Origin: Actinoplanes sp. N902-109
GTDB lineage: Bacteria; Actinomycetota; Actinomycetes; Mycobacteriales; Micromonosporaceae
DNA: 64,000 bases
Reading direction: 5' to 3'
Assembly: GCF_000389965.1 (NCBI RefSeq)
Contig: NC_021191.1
Coordinates: 7,751,501-7,815,500, forward strand
A program made the translations under genes and the position numbers. The notes under the pieces are model-generated. The model had not been told where the DNA came from and ran no database searches. It worked only from the letters and a program-made list of their open reading frames with translations. This document shows, piece by piece, positions 1 to 7,486 of the stretch (the stretch's first letter is position 1; every line of letters starts with the position of its first letter).

Positions 1-454
1 ACCAGCCGGGCAGGTCACGGTCGGCCTTGGTGGCGGTGCTGTCCAGCGCCTTCTTGGCCTTGTCCAGCTCGCCCGCGCTACGGGTGACCAGCTTGGGCGT
101 GGCCCCGGCGGCGCGTACCCGGTCGGCCAGGCCGGGGTCGGTGATGCCGATGTTCAGCGTGGTGCCATCGGCGGCAAGCCAGGAACCGGCGTACGCATCG
201 CCGGACGTGCTGCGCAGCTGGGTGGCCACACCGGCGGCCCAGGTCGCGCGCTTGACCCGCGTGGTGGCCTGGTCGGCGCTGACACCCAGGTCGCGCTTCA
301 TGGCGGCGAGCAGCTGGGGGGCCACTCCGTCGCGCTGCGGGGCGGCGCTCCGGCCGGACGGGGTGGTGCCCGCCATGGAGGGCAGGGTGAAAGCCACCGC
401 TGCGCCTGCCGCCGTCACCGTCGCCGCGATCGCGACGACCGTTCTCCGCTGCAT
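1..454 (-). CDS. Secreted S1-family serine protease, 5' part (partial)
   Basis: The ATG at 454 follows a strong GAGGGGAG ribosome-binding site. The frame stays open to the window edge, so the catalytic domain lies outside. The first ~28 residues are a signal peptide: a basic start (MQRRTVV), an Ala/Val-rich core and a likely cleavage site near SMAG. After this comes a region with AAMKRDLGVSADQA, Trp-containing helices, and AYAGSWLAADGTTLNIGITD. That is typical of the prodomain of alpha-lytic/streptogrisin-type proteases, whose propeptide acts as a folding chaperone in the family. The inference is an exported protease. The catalytic triad cannot be checked here. The gene lies downstream of RNase J on the same strand. 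Confidence 0.75.
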   Translation of the reverse strand, partial: MQRRTVVAIAATVTAAGAAVAFTLPSMAGTTPSGRSAAPQRDGVAPQLLAAMKRDLGVSADQATTRVKRATWAAGVATQLRSTSGDAYAGSWLAADGTTLNIGITDPGLADRVRAAGATPKLVTRSAGELDKAKKALDSTATKADRDLPGW

Positions 455-474
455 TCGGTACTCCCCTCGGATCG

Positions 475-496
475 CGGTGCCGTGGGGGCGGCACCG
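475..496 (-). terminator. Perfect 8-bp hairpin between rnj and the protease gene
   Basis: CGGTGCCG (475-482) and CGGCACCG (489-496) form a perfect stem with a 6-nt G-rich loop. It sits between the rnj stop (542) and the protease start (454). There is no U-tract, so it may be a weak terminator for rnj or a structure in the protease leader. Confidence 0.45.
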
Positions 497-541
497 TGCC
501 CATCGATACGAGGGGGAGCCCTCAACAGTTCAACATTCGCC

Positions 542-2230
542 TCAAACCTCCACGACCGTGGGCACGATCATCGGCCGCCGGCGGTAGGCGTCGTTCACCC
601 AGCGACCCACTGTACGCCGCACGACCTGCTGCAACTGGTGGGTGTCGGTGATCCCTTCCTCGGCCGAGCGGTGCAGCGCGGCGGTGAGCAACGGGATCAC
701 CGGGCTGAACGCCTCGGGGTCCTCGGAGAAGCCCTTCGCCATGACGCTCGGCTCCCCCACCACCTTGCCGGTGACCGAGTCGATCACCACGGTGGCCGAG
801 ATGAACCCGCCGTCGCCGAGGATCCGGCGTTCGGTCAGCAACGACTCGCTGACGTCGCCGACGGCCAGCCCGTCCACGTACACGTAGCGGTTCTTGACCC
901 GGCCGACGTGCCGGGCGTGCCCCTCGACGAGATCCACGACGTCGCCGTCCTCGCACAGCACCACCCGGTCGGGCGCGACCCCCGACTCGATGCCCAGCTG
1001 CGCGTGCGCCCGCAGGTGCCGCCACTCGCCGTGCACCGGCATCAGGTTGCTCGGACGCACCACGTTGAGCAGGTAGAGCAGCTCGCCGGCCGGGGCGTGC
1101 CCGGAGACGTGCACCTTTGCCGTGTCCTTGTGGATCACCGTGGCGCCGGCCCGGGCCAGCTGGTTGATCACCCGGTAGACCGAGGTCTCGTTGCCCGGCA
1201 CCAGCGAGCTGGCCAGCACGACCGTGTCGCCCGGCTCGATCGTGATGTGCCGGTGGTCGCCGGTGGACATCCGGCCGAGCGCGCTCATCGGCTCGCCCTG
1301 CGACCCAGTGGACATGAACACGATCTCGTCCGGCGGCAGATGGGTCGCCTCGTCAAGACTGACCAGGATCCCGTCCGGGATGTGCAGCAGGCCCAGATCG
1401 CGGGCGATGCCCATGTTGCGCACCATCGAGCGGCCGATCAGCGCGACCTTGCGGTCGTACTCGTACGCCGCGTCGAACACCTGCTGCACCCGGTGCACGT
1501 GCGACGCGAAGCTGGCGACGATGATCCGGCCCCGGGCCTTGCCGAAGATGGCGTTGAGCACCGGGCCGATGTCCCGCTCGGGCGCGACGAAGCCGGGGAT
1601 CTCGGCGTTCGTGGAGTCCGACAGCAGCAGGTCGACACCTTCGGCGCCGAGCCGGGCGAACCCGGCCAGGTCGGTGATCCGCCCGTCCAGCGGCACCTGG
1701 TCCATCTTGAAGTCGCCGGTGTGCAGCACCAGGCCGGCCGGCGTGCGCACGGCCACCGCCAGCGCGTCCGGGATGGAGTGGTTGACCGCGAAGAACTCGC
1801 ACTCGAACGGCCCGAGCCGCTCCCGCTGGCCCTCCCGGACCGTCAGCGTGTACGGGTCCAGCCTGCGCTCGGCCAGCTTGGCCTCCACCAGCGCGAGGGT
1901 GAACTCCGAGCCCACGAGCGGGATGTCGGGCTTGTGCGCGAGCAGGTACGGCACCGCGCCGATGTGGTCCTCGTGCCCGTGGGTCAGCACGATCGCCTGC
2001 ACCGCGTCGAGCCGGTCCAGGATCGGCGTGAAGTCGGGCAGGATCAGATCGACCCCGGGTTGCTCCACGTCGGGGAACAGCACCCCGCAGTCGACGACGA
2101 GCAGCTTGCCGTCGTACTCGTAGACCGTCATGTTCCGGCCGATGGCGCCGAGCCCGCCGAGCGGCATGACGCGCAGGGCGCCTTCCGGCAGCGGGGGCGG
2201 CGGGTCGAGCTCGGCGTGCGCTTGGCTCAT
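542..2230 (-). CDS. rnj: Ribonuclease J
   Basis: A 562-residue metallo-beta-lactamase/beta-CASP nuclease. The zinc motif HGHEDH is at residues 84-89. GTGSQGEPMSAL and PVHGEWRHL are the later beta-CASP signatures. RNase J acts as an endonuclease and 5'-3' exonuclease in mRNA decay and rRNA maturation in the cytoplasm. The length fits the family (about 555-560). The start ATG at 2230 gives an acidic, Pro-rich N-terminus (LDPPPPLPEG) typical of actinobacterial members. It follows dapA by 18 bp and is probably co-transcribed with it. The dapA-rnj pair is conserved in actinobacteria. Confidence 0.95.
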   Translation of the reverse strand: MSQAHAELDPPPPLPEGALRVMPLGGLGAIGRNMTVYEYDGKLLVVDCGVLFPDVEQPGVDLILPDFTPILDRLDAVQAIVLTHGHEDHIGAVPYLLAHKPDIPLVGSEFTLALVEAKLAERRLDPYTLTVREGQRERLGPFECEFFAVNHSIPDALAVAVRTPAGLVLHTGDFKMDQVPLDGRITDLAGFARLGAEGVDLLLSDSTNAEIPGFVAPERDIGPVLNAIFGKARGRIIVASFASHVHRVQQVFDAAYEYDRKVALIGRSMVRNMGIARDLGLLHIPDGILVSLDEATHLPPDEIVFMSTGSQGEPMSALGRMSTGDHRHITIEPGDTVVLASSLVPGNETSVYRVINQLARAGATVIHKDTAKVHVSGHAPAGELLYLLNVVRPSNLMPVHGEWRHLRAHAQLGIESGVAPDRVVLCEDGDVVDLVEGHARHVGRVKNRYVYVDGLAVGDVSESLLTERRILGDGGFISATVVIDSVTGKVVGEPSVMAKGFSEDPEAFSPVIPLLTAALHRSAEEGITDTHQLQQVVRRTVGRWVNDAYRRRPMIVPTVVEV

Positions 2231-2248
2231 AAACTCTTTTCCGGTTCT

Positions 2249-3136
2249 CTACAGGTCCACGCCGGCCGCTTTGGCGTCCTGGCGCAGTTGGTCCAATTCC
2301 GCATCGGTGGCGTCGACCAGCGGTAGCCGCACCGGGCCGGCGGGCAGCCCGAGCTCGCGCAGGCCCGCCTTGACCAGGATCGTGCCCTGGGTGCGGAAGA
2401 TGCCGGTGAACAGCGGCAACAGCTGCTGGTGCAGGCGCAACGCCGCGGCGACGTCCCCGCGCTCGAAGGCCAGGATCATCTCCTTGGTCTGCGGCGCGAT
2501 GAAGTGCGTGGACGTGCCCACCACACCGGACCCGCCGATCGCCAGCCAGGGCAGGGTGGAGGCGTCCTCGCCCGAGTAGAACGCGAGGTCGGTGCGGCGC
2601 AGCACGTCGGAGGTCGCGGCGATGTCACCCTTGGCATCCTTGACCGCGACGATGTTGGGGTGCTCGGCGGCCCGCACCAGCGTCTCGGTGGCGATCGGGA
2701 TGCCGGACCGGTGCGGGATGTCGTAGAGCATCACCGGCACGCCCACGGCGTCGGCCACGGTGGTGAAGTGCTTGAGCAGCCCCGCCTGCGGCGGCTTGTT
2801 GTAATACGGCGTGACGACGAGCAGCCCGTCGGCACCGGCCTTCTCGGCCGACCGGGCCAGCTCGACCGTGTGCGCGGTGTTGTTGGTGCCCACCCCGGCG
2901 ATGATCTGCGCGCGCCCCGCCACGGCCTCCACGACCGCGCGGACCAGCGCCTCCTTCTCGGCGTCGGAGGTGGTCGGCGACTCCCCGCCGGTGCCGCTGA
3001 GGATGAGCGCATCGTGCTGCTGCTCGTCGACCAGCCAGGTCGCGAGGCGGGCGGCACCGTCGAGGTCCAGTGAGCCGTCCGGGTGGAACGGGGTCACCAT
3101 GGCCGTGATCACGCGGCCGAAGGGGTGCTGCGTCAT
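2249..3136 (-). CDS. dapA: 4-hydroxy-tetrahydrodipicolinate synthase
   Basis: A 295-residue TIM-barrel class I aldolase that condenses pyruvate with aspartate semialdehyde, the first committed step of lysine/diaminopimelate synthesis. The Schiff-base lysine is K166 (NIVAVKDAKGD). Catalytic tyrosines are seen in VTPYYNKP (110-115) and at Y138 (VMLYDIPHR). The GTGGESPT pyruvate-binding loop is at 48-55. Length is normal for the family. ATG at 3136 follows a 41-bp gap from the DUF2752 gene. The partner enzyme dapB is 2.7 kb away on the same strand, separated by unrelated genes, so the two are probably not one transcript. Confidence 0.95.
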   Translation of the reverse strand: MTQHPFGRVITAMVTPFHPDGSLDLDGAARLATWLVDEQQHDALILSGTGGESPTTSDAEKEALVRAVVEAVAGRAQIIAGVGTNNTAHTVELARSAEKAGADGLLVVTPYYNKPPQAGLLKHFTTVADAVGVPVMLYDIPHRSGIPIATETLVRAAEHPNIVAVKDAKGDIAATSDVLRRTDLAFYSGEDASTLPWLAIGGSGVVGTSTHFIAPQTKEMILAFERGDVAAALRLHQQLLPLFTGIFRTQGTILVKAGLRELGLPAGPVRLPLVDATDAELDQLRQDAKAAGVDL

Positions 3137-3177
3137 GCCCCTAACTTATCGGACCGCCGCCGCGCCCACCGCAGTGC

Positions 3178-3723
3178 TCAGACGTAGAGCGACGTGAACG
3201 GCGCCCACGGCAGATTGCGCAGCACGCTGAAGACACCCCATGCCGCCATGAACGTGCCCAGAACCGCCGGCGACGGGTTCAGCTGCGGCACGTCCCAGCC
3301 GAACACGCGCTTGAGCGACCAGGCAACGTACATGTAGATCAGGAACGGCACCGCGAAGACGAACAGAGCGTGGTGCCGGGCCGCGTCGGGGATGTCGCCG
3401 TGCAGCAGGAACCAAGCCGCGCGGGTGCCGCCGCAGCCCGGGCAGACGAACCCGGTCGTGTACTTGAGCAGGCACGTGGGGGCCGCGCCGGCATCGGCCG
3501 AGGCGGGGTGGGTGGCCAGCGTGTAGCCGACCGCGCCGCCCATGCAGACCAGCATCGCGGCCGGGGCCACCCAGAGCGGGCTGCGGTGCCACTTGGTCTG
3601 CAGGAACCGGGCGAACCGGTCCGACCGGGCCTCCGGAAGATCCGGATAACCGGCATAGGGAGCGCCGTACGGGGCAGGATCCGGCTGCTGCTCGGAGGCC
3701 ACCGCCCCGGCCGTGCTCGTCAT
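3178..3723 (-). CDS. DUF2752 family membrane protein
   Basis: 181 residues from ATG 3723. An upstream in-frame start (3747) adds eight residues and is less likely. The DUF2752 signature CPGCGGTRA lies in FVCPGCGGTRAAWFLLHGD, followed by helices that end in NLPWAPFTSLYV. About four membrane segments are visible (SPLWVAPAAMLVCMGG, HALFVFAVPFLIYMYV, PAVLGTFMAAWGVF and others). The N-terminal 45 residues are Pro/Tyr-rich and probably cytoplasmic. The family's function is unknown; the paired cysteines suggest metal or disulfide chemistry at the membrane, but that is only inference. It lies between the 45-bp array and dapA, all on the minus strand. Confidence 0.8.
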   Translation of the reverse strand: MTSTAGAVASEQQPDPAPYGAPYAGYPDLPEARSDRFARFLQTKWHRSPLWVAPAAMLVCMGGAVGYTLATHPASADAGAAPTCLLKYTTGFVCPGCGGTRAAWFLLHGDIPDAARHHALFVFAVPFLIYMYVAWSLKRVFGWDVPQLNPSPAVLGTFMAAWGVFSVLRNLPWAPFTSLYV

Positions 3724-3775
3724 GGCCGCAACGGTACACCCGCTCACCCACCCGCTCCTGGCCCGCGCGACCCTG

Positions 3776-3953
3776 CTCAGGTGCCGCTCACGCGGACAGG
3801 GCCCTGCTGAGCGGGCCGTGCTCAGGTGCCGCTCACGCGGACAGGGCCTTCCTGAGCGGGCCGTGCTCAGGTGCCACTCACGCGGACAGAGCCTTGCTGA
3901 GCGGGCCGTGCTCAGGTGCCGCTCACGCGGTCAGGGCCTTGCTGAGCGGGCCG
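3776..3953. repeat. Tandem array, 4 x 45 bp, spanning the 3' end of the glycosylase gene
   Basis: Copies begin at 3776, 3821, 3866 and 3911 with a few substitutions between them. Read on the minus strand each unit encodes GPLSKAL(T/S)A followed by TGA, so the proximal copy (3911-3953) is the true C-terminus and stop of the glycosylase gene. The other three lie downstream of it. Each unit also holds GCTCAG and CTGAGC arms that could pair. The array fills most of the gap between two minus-strand genes. Confidence 0.9.
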
Positions 3954-5137
3954 GCGAAGTCGCCGCGTTCGGGTTGGCTGACCGTGGCCAGCCCGAGCCA
4001 GCCGGCCAGCCGCCGCAGCTCCGCGGCCAGCGCGGTCGCGGTCTCCTCCTGGTCGGCGGCAGGCTCGAGCCACGCCGCCGGGATCTGCAGCACGCCGTTC
4101 TTCCGGTCGGCCTTGAGATCGACCCGCGCCGCGAACCGGTCCCCCATCAGGAACGGCAGCACGTAGTAGCCGTAGAGCCGCTGCGCCGCCGGCACATAGA
4201 TCTCGATCCGGTAGTTCATCTCGAACAGCCGCTCGGTGCGCCCCCGCTCCCAGATCAGCGGGTCGAACGGGCTGACCAGCGTCGCCGCCCGCACCCAGCG
4301 CGGCAGCCGGGCGTCCTGGTGCAGGTAGACCGGTCCCTTCCAGCCGTTGACCGTGACCGGGAGCAGCACCTTGTCCTCGATCAGCTCGGCCACTGCCTGC
4401 TTGAAGCCCGCGACTGGCAGCCGGAAGTAGTCGCGCAGCTCCGCCTCGGCGGCCACCCCGAGCGTGCGGGCCGACAACTCGACCAGCGCCCGGAACGAAT
4501 CCTGCGGCGAGGGCGTGGGAGCGTCGAGGATCGCGCGCGGCAGCACCCGCTCGGTGAGGTCGTAGCGGCGCGCGAACGAGGTCGTACGCTCGGCCGCGGT
4601 GATCTCACCGGAGTAGAACAGCCACTCCAGCGCCTGTTTGACGGCGGACCAGTTCCAACCCCAGTGGTCCTTCGTACGCGGGACGTCGTGCTCGATCTCC
4701 GCAGCCGTGATCGGTCCACGGTCGCGCACCTCGCCGAGCACCCGCGCCACCAGCTCGGGCTGCTGAGTGGCGATGCGCACCATGCCACCCCAGGCGTAAT
4801 CCCGGGCCCGGGCCATCCGCCAGCGGAACAACGGTTGCAGGTCGACGGTGATCAGCGACGCCTCGTGCCCCCAGAACTCGAACAGCTCGCGGGGATTGCG
4901 ATAGGCGGCGCGGTCGAGCAACCCCGGGTCGTACGGCCCGAGACGGCTGTACAGCGGCATGAAATGGGCCCGCTGCAGCACGTTGACCGAGTCCATCTGG
5001 ATCAGATGGAGCCGGCGCAGCACCCGCCGCAGGTGGCGCATGTCGGTGGCGCCACCCGGTCGGGGGTCGGTGAAACCCTGCGCGGCCAGCGTGATCCGGC
5101 GGGCCTGCGCAACGCTGAGAGATTCAGGAACGGCCAT
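3923..5137 (-). CDS. YcaQ/AlkZ-like winged-helix DNA glycosylase
   Basis: 404 residues from ATG 5137 (MAVPESLSVAQARRI). The frame extends upstream but without family similarity. The HTH_42 family covers DNA glycosylases that unhook interstrand crosslinks or excise bulky alkyl adducts. The catalytic Q-x-Q/D motif appears as QMD in HLIQMDSVNVLQR, so this is the QxD (YcaQ-like) subtype rather than the QxQ AlkZ resistance type. Other family features are the FEFWGHEASLI segment and the SPFDPLIWERGRTERLF block. Its last nine codons and stop are the first unit of the 45-bp array. The gene is divergent from the GNAT gene at 5245. The glycosylase assignment is family knowledge; the substrate is unknown. 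Confidence 0.85.
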   Translation of the reverse strand: MAVPESLSVAQARRITLAAQGFTDPRPGGATDMRHLRRVLRRLHLIQMDSVNVLQRAHFMPLYSRLGPYDPGLLDRAAYRNPRELFEFWGHEASLITVDLQPLFRWRMARARDYAWGGMVRIATQQPELVARVLGEVRDRGPITAAEIEHDVPRTKDHWGWNWSAVKQALEWLFYSGEITAAERTTSFARRYDLTERVLPRAILDAPTPSPQDSFRALVELSARTLGVAAEAELRDYFRLPVAGFKQAVAELIEDKVLLPVTVNGWKGPVYLHQDARLPRWVRAATLVSPFDPLIWERGRTERLFEMNYRIEIYVPAAQRLYGYYVLPFLMGDRFAARVDLKADRKNGVLQIPAAWLEPAADQEETATALAAELRRLAGWLGLATVSQPERGDFAGPLSKALTA

Positions 5138-5210
5138 CACCGAGGACGTTAGCCCAGGGGTACGACAAGAATGCTCCCGCCCGCGCAAGGCCACAGCGAC
5201 GGTGCCCGAG

Positions 5211-5237
5211 TTGCGGTACTCCGTGGCTCTGTAGGCT
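5211..5237 (+). promoter_or_regulatory. Candidate leaderless promoter of the GNAT gene
   Basis: TTGCGG at 5211-5216, a 15-bp spacer and TAGGCT at 5232-5237 are followed by exactly 7 nt before the ATG at 5245. No Shine-Dalgarno sequence is present. This geometry places transcription start at the A of the start codon. The spacer is short, so only the -10 is convincing. Confidence 0.4.
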
Positions 5238-5244
5238 GCCCGGC

Positions 5245-5817
5245 ATGGCTCTCGGCTTCGTCCGCCCCGCCCGTCCCGAGGACGCCGCGGAGATCGCCCG
5301 CATCCAGCTGACCGTGTGGCGCACGGCCTACCGGCGGATGTTCCCGGCGCATGTGCTGGCCAACCTCGACGAGTCCTACCTGGCCCGGGGCTGGGGTGAG
5401 GCGATCGGTTCGGCCCCCTCGGCGAAGCACCGCGTGCTGATCGCCGTCGAGCAGAGCGAGAGCGCCCAGAGCGTCGTCGGGTTCGCCGCTGCCGGACCGG
5501 CCGACGAGCAGGCCCTGGCGCCCGAGGAGCCGCCGTTGCCCGAGCACGTCGCCGCGATCACCGACCTGCTGGTCGAGCCGCGCTGGGGCCGGCGCGGGCA
5601 TGGCAGCCGGCTGCTGTCGGCCGCCGTGGACCTGTGGCGTGAGGACGGCTTCACCGCCGCCGTGGCCTGGGCCTACGATGCCGACGAGGCGATGCGGAAG
5701 TTCCTCGGCTCGGCCGGGTGGGAGCCCGACGGGGCCGCCCGCGCGCTCGATGTCGACGACCTGCTGGTCAACCAGCTGCGCCTGCACGTGTCAGTCGAGC
5801 AGGGGGTCCAGGCCTAG
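5245..5817 (+). CDS. GNAT family N-acetyltransferase
   Basis: 190 residues. The GNAT fold begins at residue 4 (FVRPARPEDAAEIARIQLTVWRTAYRRMF) and contains the acetyl-CoA-binding core ITDLLVEPRWGRRGHGSRLL, a form of the V-x-P-x-x-(R/Q)-G-x-G-x-(G/A) motif. The following AVAWAYDADEAMRKFLGSAGWEPDG is the usual motif B. The substrate cannot be told. It lies alone on the plus strand inside a minus-strand block, and its last 27 bp overlap the end of dapB convergently. The ATG has a TAGGCT hexamer 7 nt upstream and no ribosome-binding site, suggesting a leaderless message. Confidence 0.88.
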   Translation: MALGFVRPARPEDAAEIARIQLTVWRTAYRRMFPAHVLANLDESYLARGWGEAIGSAPSAKHRVLIAVEQSESAQSVVGFAAAGPADEQALAPEEPPLPEHVAAITDLLVEPRWGRRGHGSRLLSAAVDLWREDGFTAAVAWAYDADEAMRKFLGSAGWEPDGAARALDVDDLLVNQLRLHVSVEQGVQA

Positions 5818-6531
5818 CGTCAGGCCCGGGCGGCTCGCGACGTTGCGCACCGCGAGCAGCACACCGGGCATGAACGAGGCGCGGTCGAGGCTGTCGTGGC
5901 GGATGGTCAGCGTCTCTCCGGCCGTACCGAAAAGGACTTCCTGATGGGCCACCAGGCCGGCGGCCCGGACCGCATGCACGCGCACCCCGTCGATCTCGGT
6001 GCCACGGGCGCCGGACATCTCCTCCTTGGTGGCGTCCGGCATCGGGCCGAGACCGGCTGCCGCGCGGGCCGCACCGATCAGCCGGGCCGTGTGCGACGCC
6101 GTGCCGCTGGGGGCGTCGAGCTTGCGCGGGTGGTGCTGCTCGATGATCTCGGCCGACTCGAAGAACTTGGCCGCCCGCGCCGCGAACTGCATCATCAGCA
6201 CCGCGCCGATGCCGAAGTTGGGGGCGATCAGCACGCCGACGCCGGGCTTGGCCGCGAGCCAGCCGCGCACCTGGTCGAGCCGTTCGTCGGTGAAACCGCT
6301 GGTGCCGACGACAACGTGGATGCCGCGGTCGATCGCCCAGCGCAGATGCTCCATGACCGCGTCGGGGTTGGTCACGTCGACGAGCACCTGCGCATCGGCT
6401 GCGCCCGTCAGATCGTCGCCACGGTTGATCGTCGCCACCAGGTCGAGGTCGTCGGCCGCCTGCACGGCCTGGCAGATCTCGGTGCCCATGCGGCCGCGCG
6501 CACCGAGCACGCCAACCCTCAGTGTTGTCAC
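5791..6531 (-). CDS. dapB: 4-hydroxy-tetrahydrodipicolinate reductase
   Basis: 246 residues, GTG start at 6531. It reduces the DapA product with NAD(P)H in the lysine/DAP pathway. The N-terminal nucleotide-binding loop is GARGRMG (residues 10-16). VVGTSGFTDERL and the family signature EIIEQHHPRKLDAPSGTA are present. Length is normal. Its start overlaps the stop of the PAP2 gene by 4 bp (GTGA), implying translational coupling with that upstream gene. The 3' end overlaps the convergent GNAT gene by 27 bp. Confidence 0.95.
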   Translation of the reverse strand: MTTLRVGVLGARGRMGTEICQAVQAADDLDLVATINRGDDLTGAADAQVLVDVTNPDAVMEHLRWAIDRGIHVVVGTSGFTDERLDQVRGWLAAKPGVGVLIAPNFGIGAVLMMQFAARAAKFFESAEIIEQHHPRKLDAPSGTASHTARLIGAARAAAGLGPMPDATKEEMSGARGTEIDGVRVHAVRAAGLVAHQEVLFGTAGETLTIRHDSLDRASFMPGVLLAVRNVASRPGLTLGLDPLLD

Positions 6532-7475
6532 CGCAGCAACTTAACGTACCGCTCGGCCAGCCCGACGATCAGGAACACCGCGGCCACGTACGCCCAGCCG
6601 ACCAGCACGTCGATGACGTAGTGCTCGCCCGAGTAGACCAGCGTGAACGTCATCGCCACCGGGTAGGCCAGCAGCAGCGGCCACCAGCGCTTCGCCACCA
6701 TCGGCAGGAAGAACGCGACCGCCATCATCGCGTACGCGGTGTGCAGCGACGGCATCGCCGCGACCGGGTTGGACGCCTCGACCTGCAGCGCGTTGAGCGT
6801 GTTGCCCGCGCTGTGCAGGCCGATCGCGTTCCAGCCGTTGGTGGAGATGCGGTCGACGTGCTCGGGCAGCTGGCCGTACTCCGAGGCCCACCACGGCGGG
6901 GCCGCCGGGTAGAGGAAATACGTGATCAGCCCGGCGACGCTGAGAGTGAACCAGCGCCGCATGAACCGCGCCCACTGCTCGCGTCTGCGCACCCAGAGCA
7001 GCACGCCGATGGTGGGTACGGCGAGGAAATGGGAGACGTACACCAGCGAGACGACGACTTCCCACCACTGCACGTGACCGGCGTGGTACAGGTGTTCCTG
7101 CAACCAGACCGTGGGCACCTTGCCGCCGGTCGCCCAGCCGAACATGCCCTCGTCGGCGTGGATCATCGGATACACGTGCGCGTCGAACAGGTCGTCGGCG
7201 TAACCGCGGGAGATGTTGTAGAGCACCAGCAGCAGCGAGATGGGCAGCCAGTCACGCAGGAACAGCAGGTGCTCACGCCAGGGCCGGTCGTTGCGCCAGG
7301 CGATGGTGGCCAGCCACAACCACCCGAACGCGATCAGCGGGTCGCTGGTCGGCACGCCGATGAAGTACGTGCCGACCGCGAAGGCCACGGCCCACACAGC
7401 CATGCCGATCACCCGGCGCTTGCGGCTGGGTCCGGCGGTGGGCGTGTCTTGCCTCGGAGGGCTGGCGACGGTCAC
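6528..7475 (-). CDS. PAP2-type phosphatase / inositol-phosphotransferase-like membrane protein
   Basis: 315 residues with about six membrane segments. The PAP2 histidines are in PSLHTAYAMM (motif C2) and SGEHYVIDVLVGW (motif C3); an RPWREH stretch near residue 85 may be part of motif C1. The arrangement, and the VHADEGMF-like HADEGMFGW segment, resemble the AUR1/inositol phosphorylceramide synthase-type PAP2 proteins common in actinomycetes. It probably acts on a phospholipid or isoprenoid phosphate at the membrane; the substrate is unknown. GTG start at 7475 lies 11 bp after the M16 peptidase stop, and its own stop overlaps dapB by 4 bp. It is therefore part of a pnp-M16-PAP2-dapB transcription unit. 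Confidence 0.85.
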   Translation of the reverse strand: MTVASPPRQDTPTAGPSRKRRVIGMAVWAVAFAVGTYFIGVPTSDPLIAFGWLWLATIAWRNDRPWREHLLFLRDWLPISLLLVLYNISRGYADDLFDAHVYPMIHADEGMFGWATGGKVPTVWLQEHLYHAGHVQWWEVVVSLVYVSHFLAVPTIGVLLWVRRREQWARFMRRWFTLSVAGLITYFLYPAAPPWWASEYGQLPEHVDRISTNGWNAIGLHSAGNTLNALQVEASNPVAAMPSLHTAYAMMAVAFFLPMVAKRWWPLLLAYPVAMTFTLVYSGEHYVIDVLVGWAYVAAVFLIVGLAERYVKLLR

Positions 7476-7486
7476 GGGGTCCCAGG

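Noticed and set aside
78..503. 141-codon minus-strand frame near the left edge
   Set aside because: It is in a different frame from the protease gene, which has the ribosome-binding site and signal peptide; this one is Arg/His-rich nonsense.
482..2326. 614-codon plus-strand frame opposite rnj
   Set aside because: Antisense shadow of RNase J.
3776..3953. CRISPR-like array
   Set aside because: Units are directly adjacent with no variable spacers; it is a plain tandem repeat including a stop codon.
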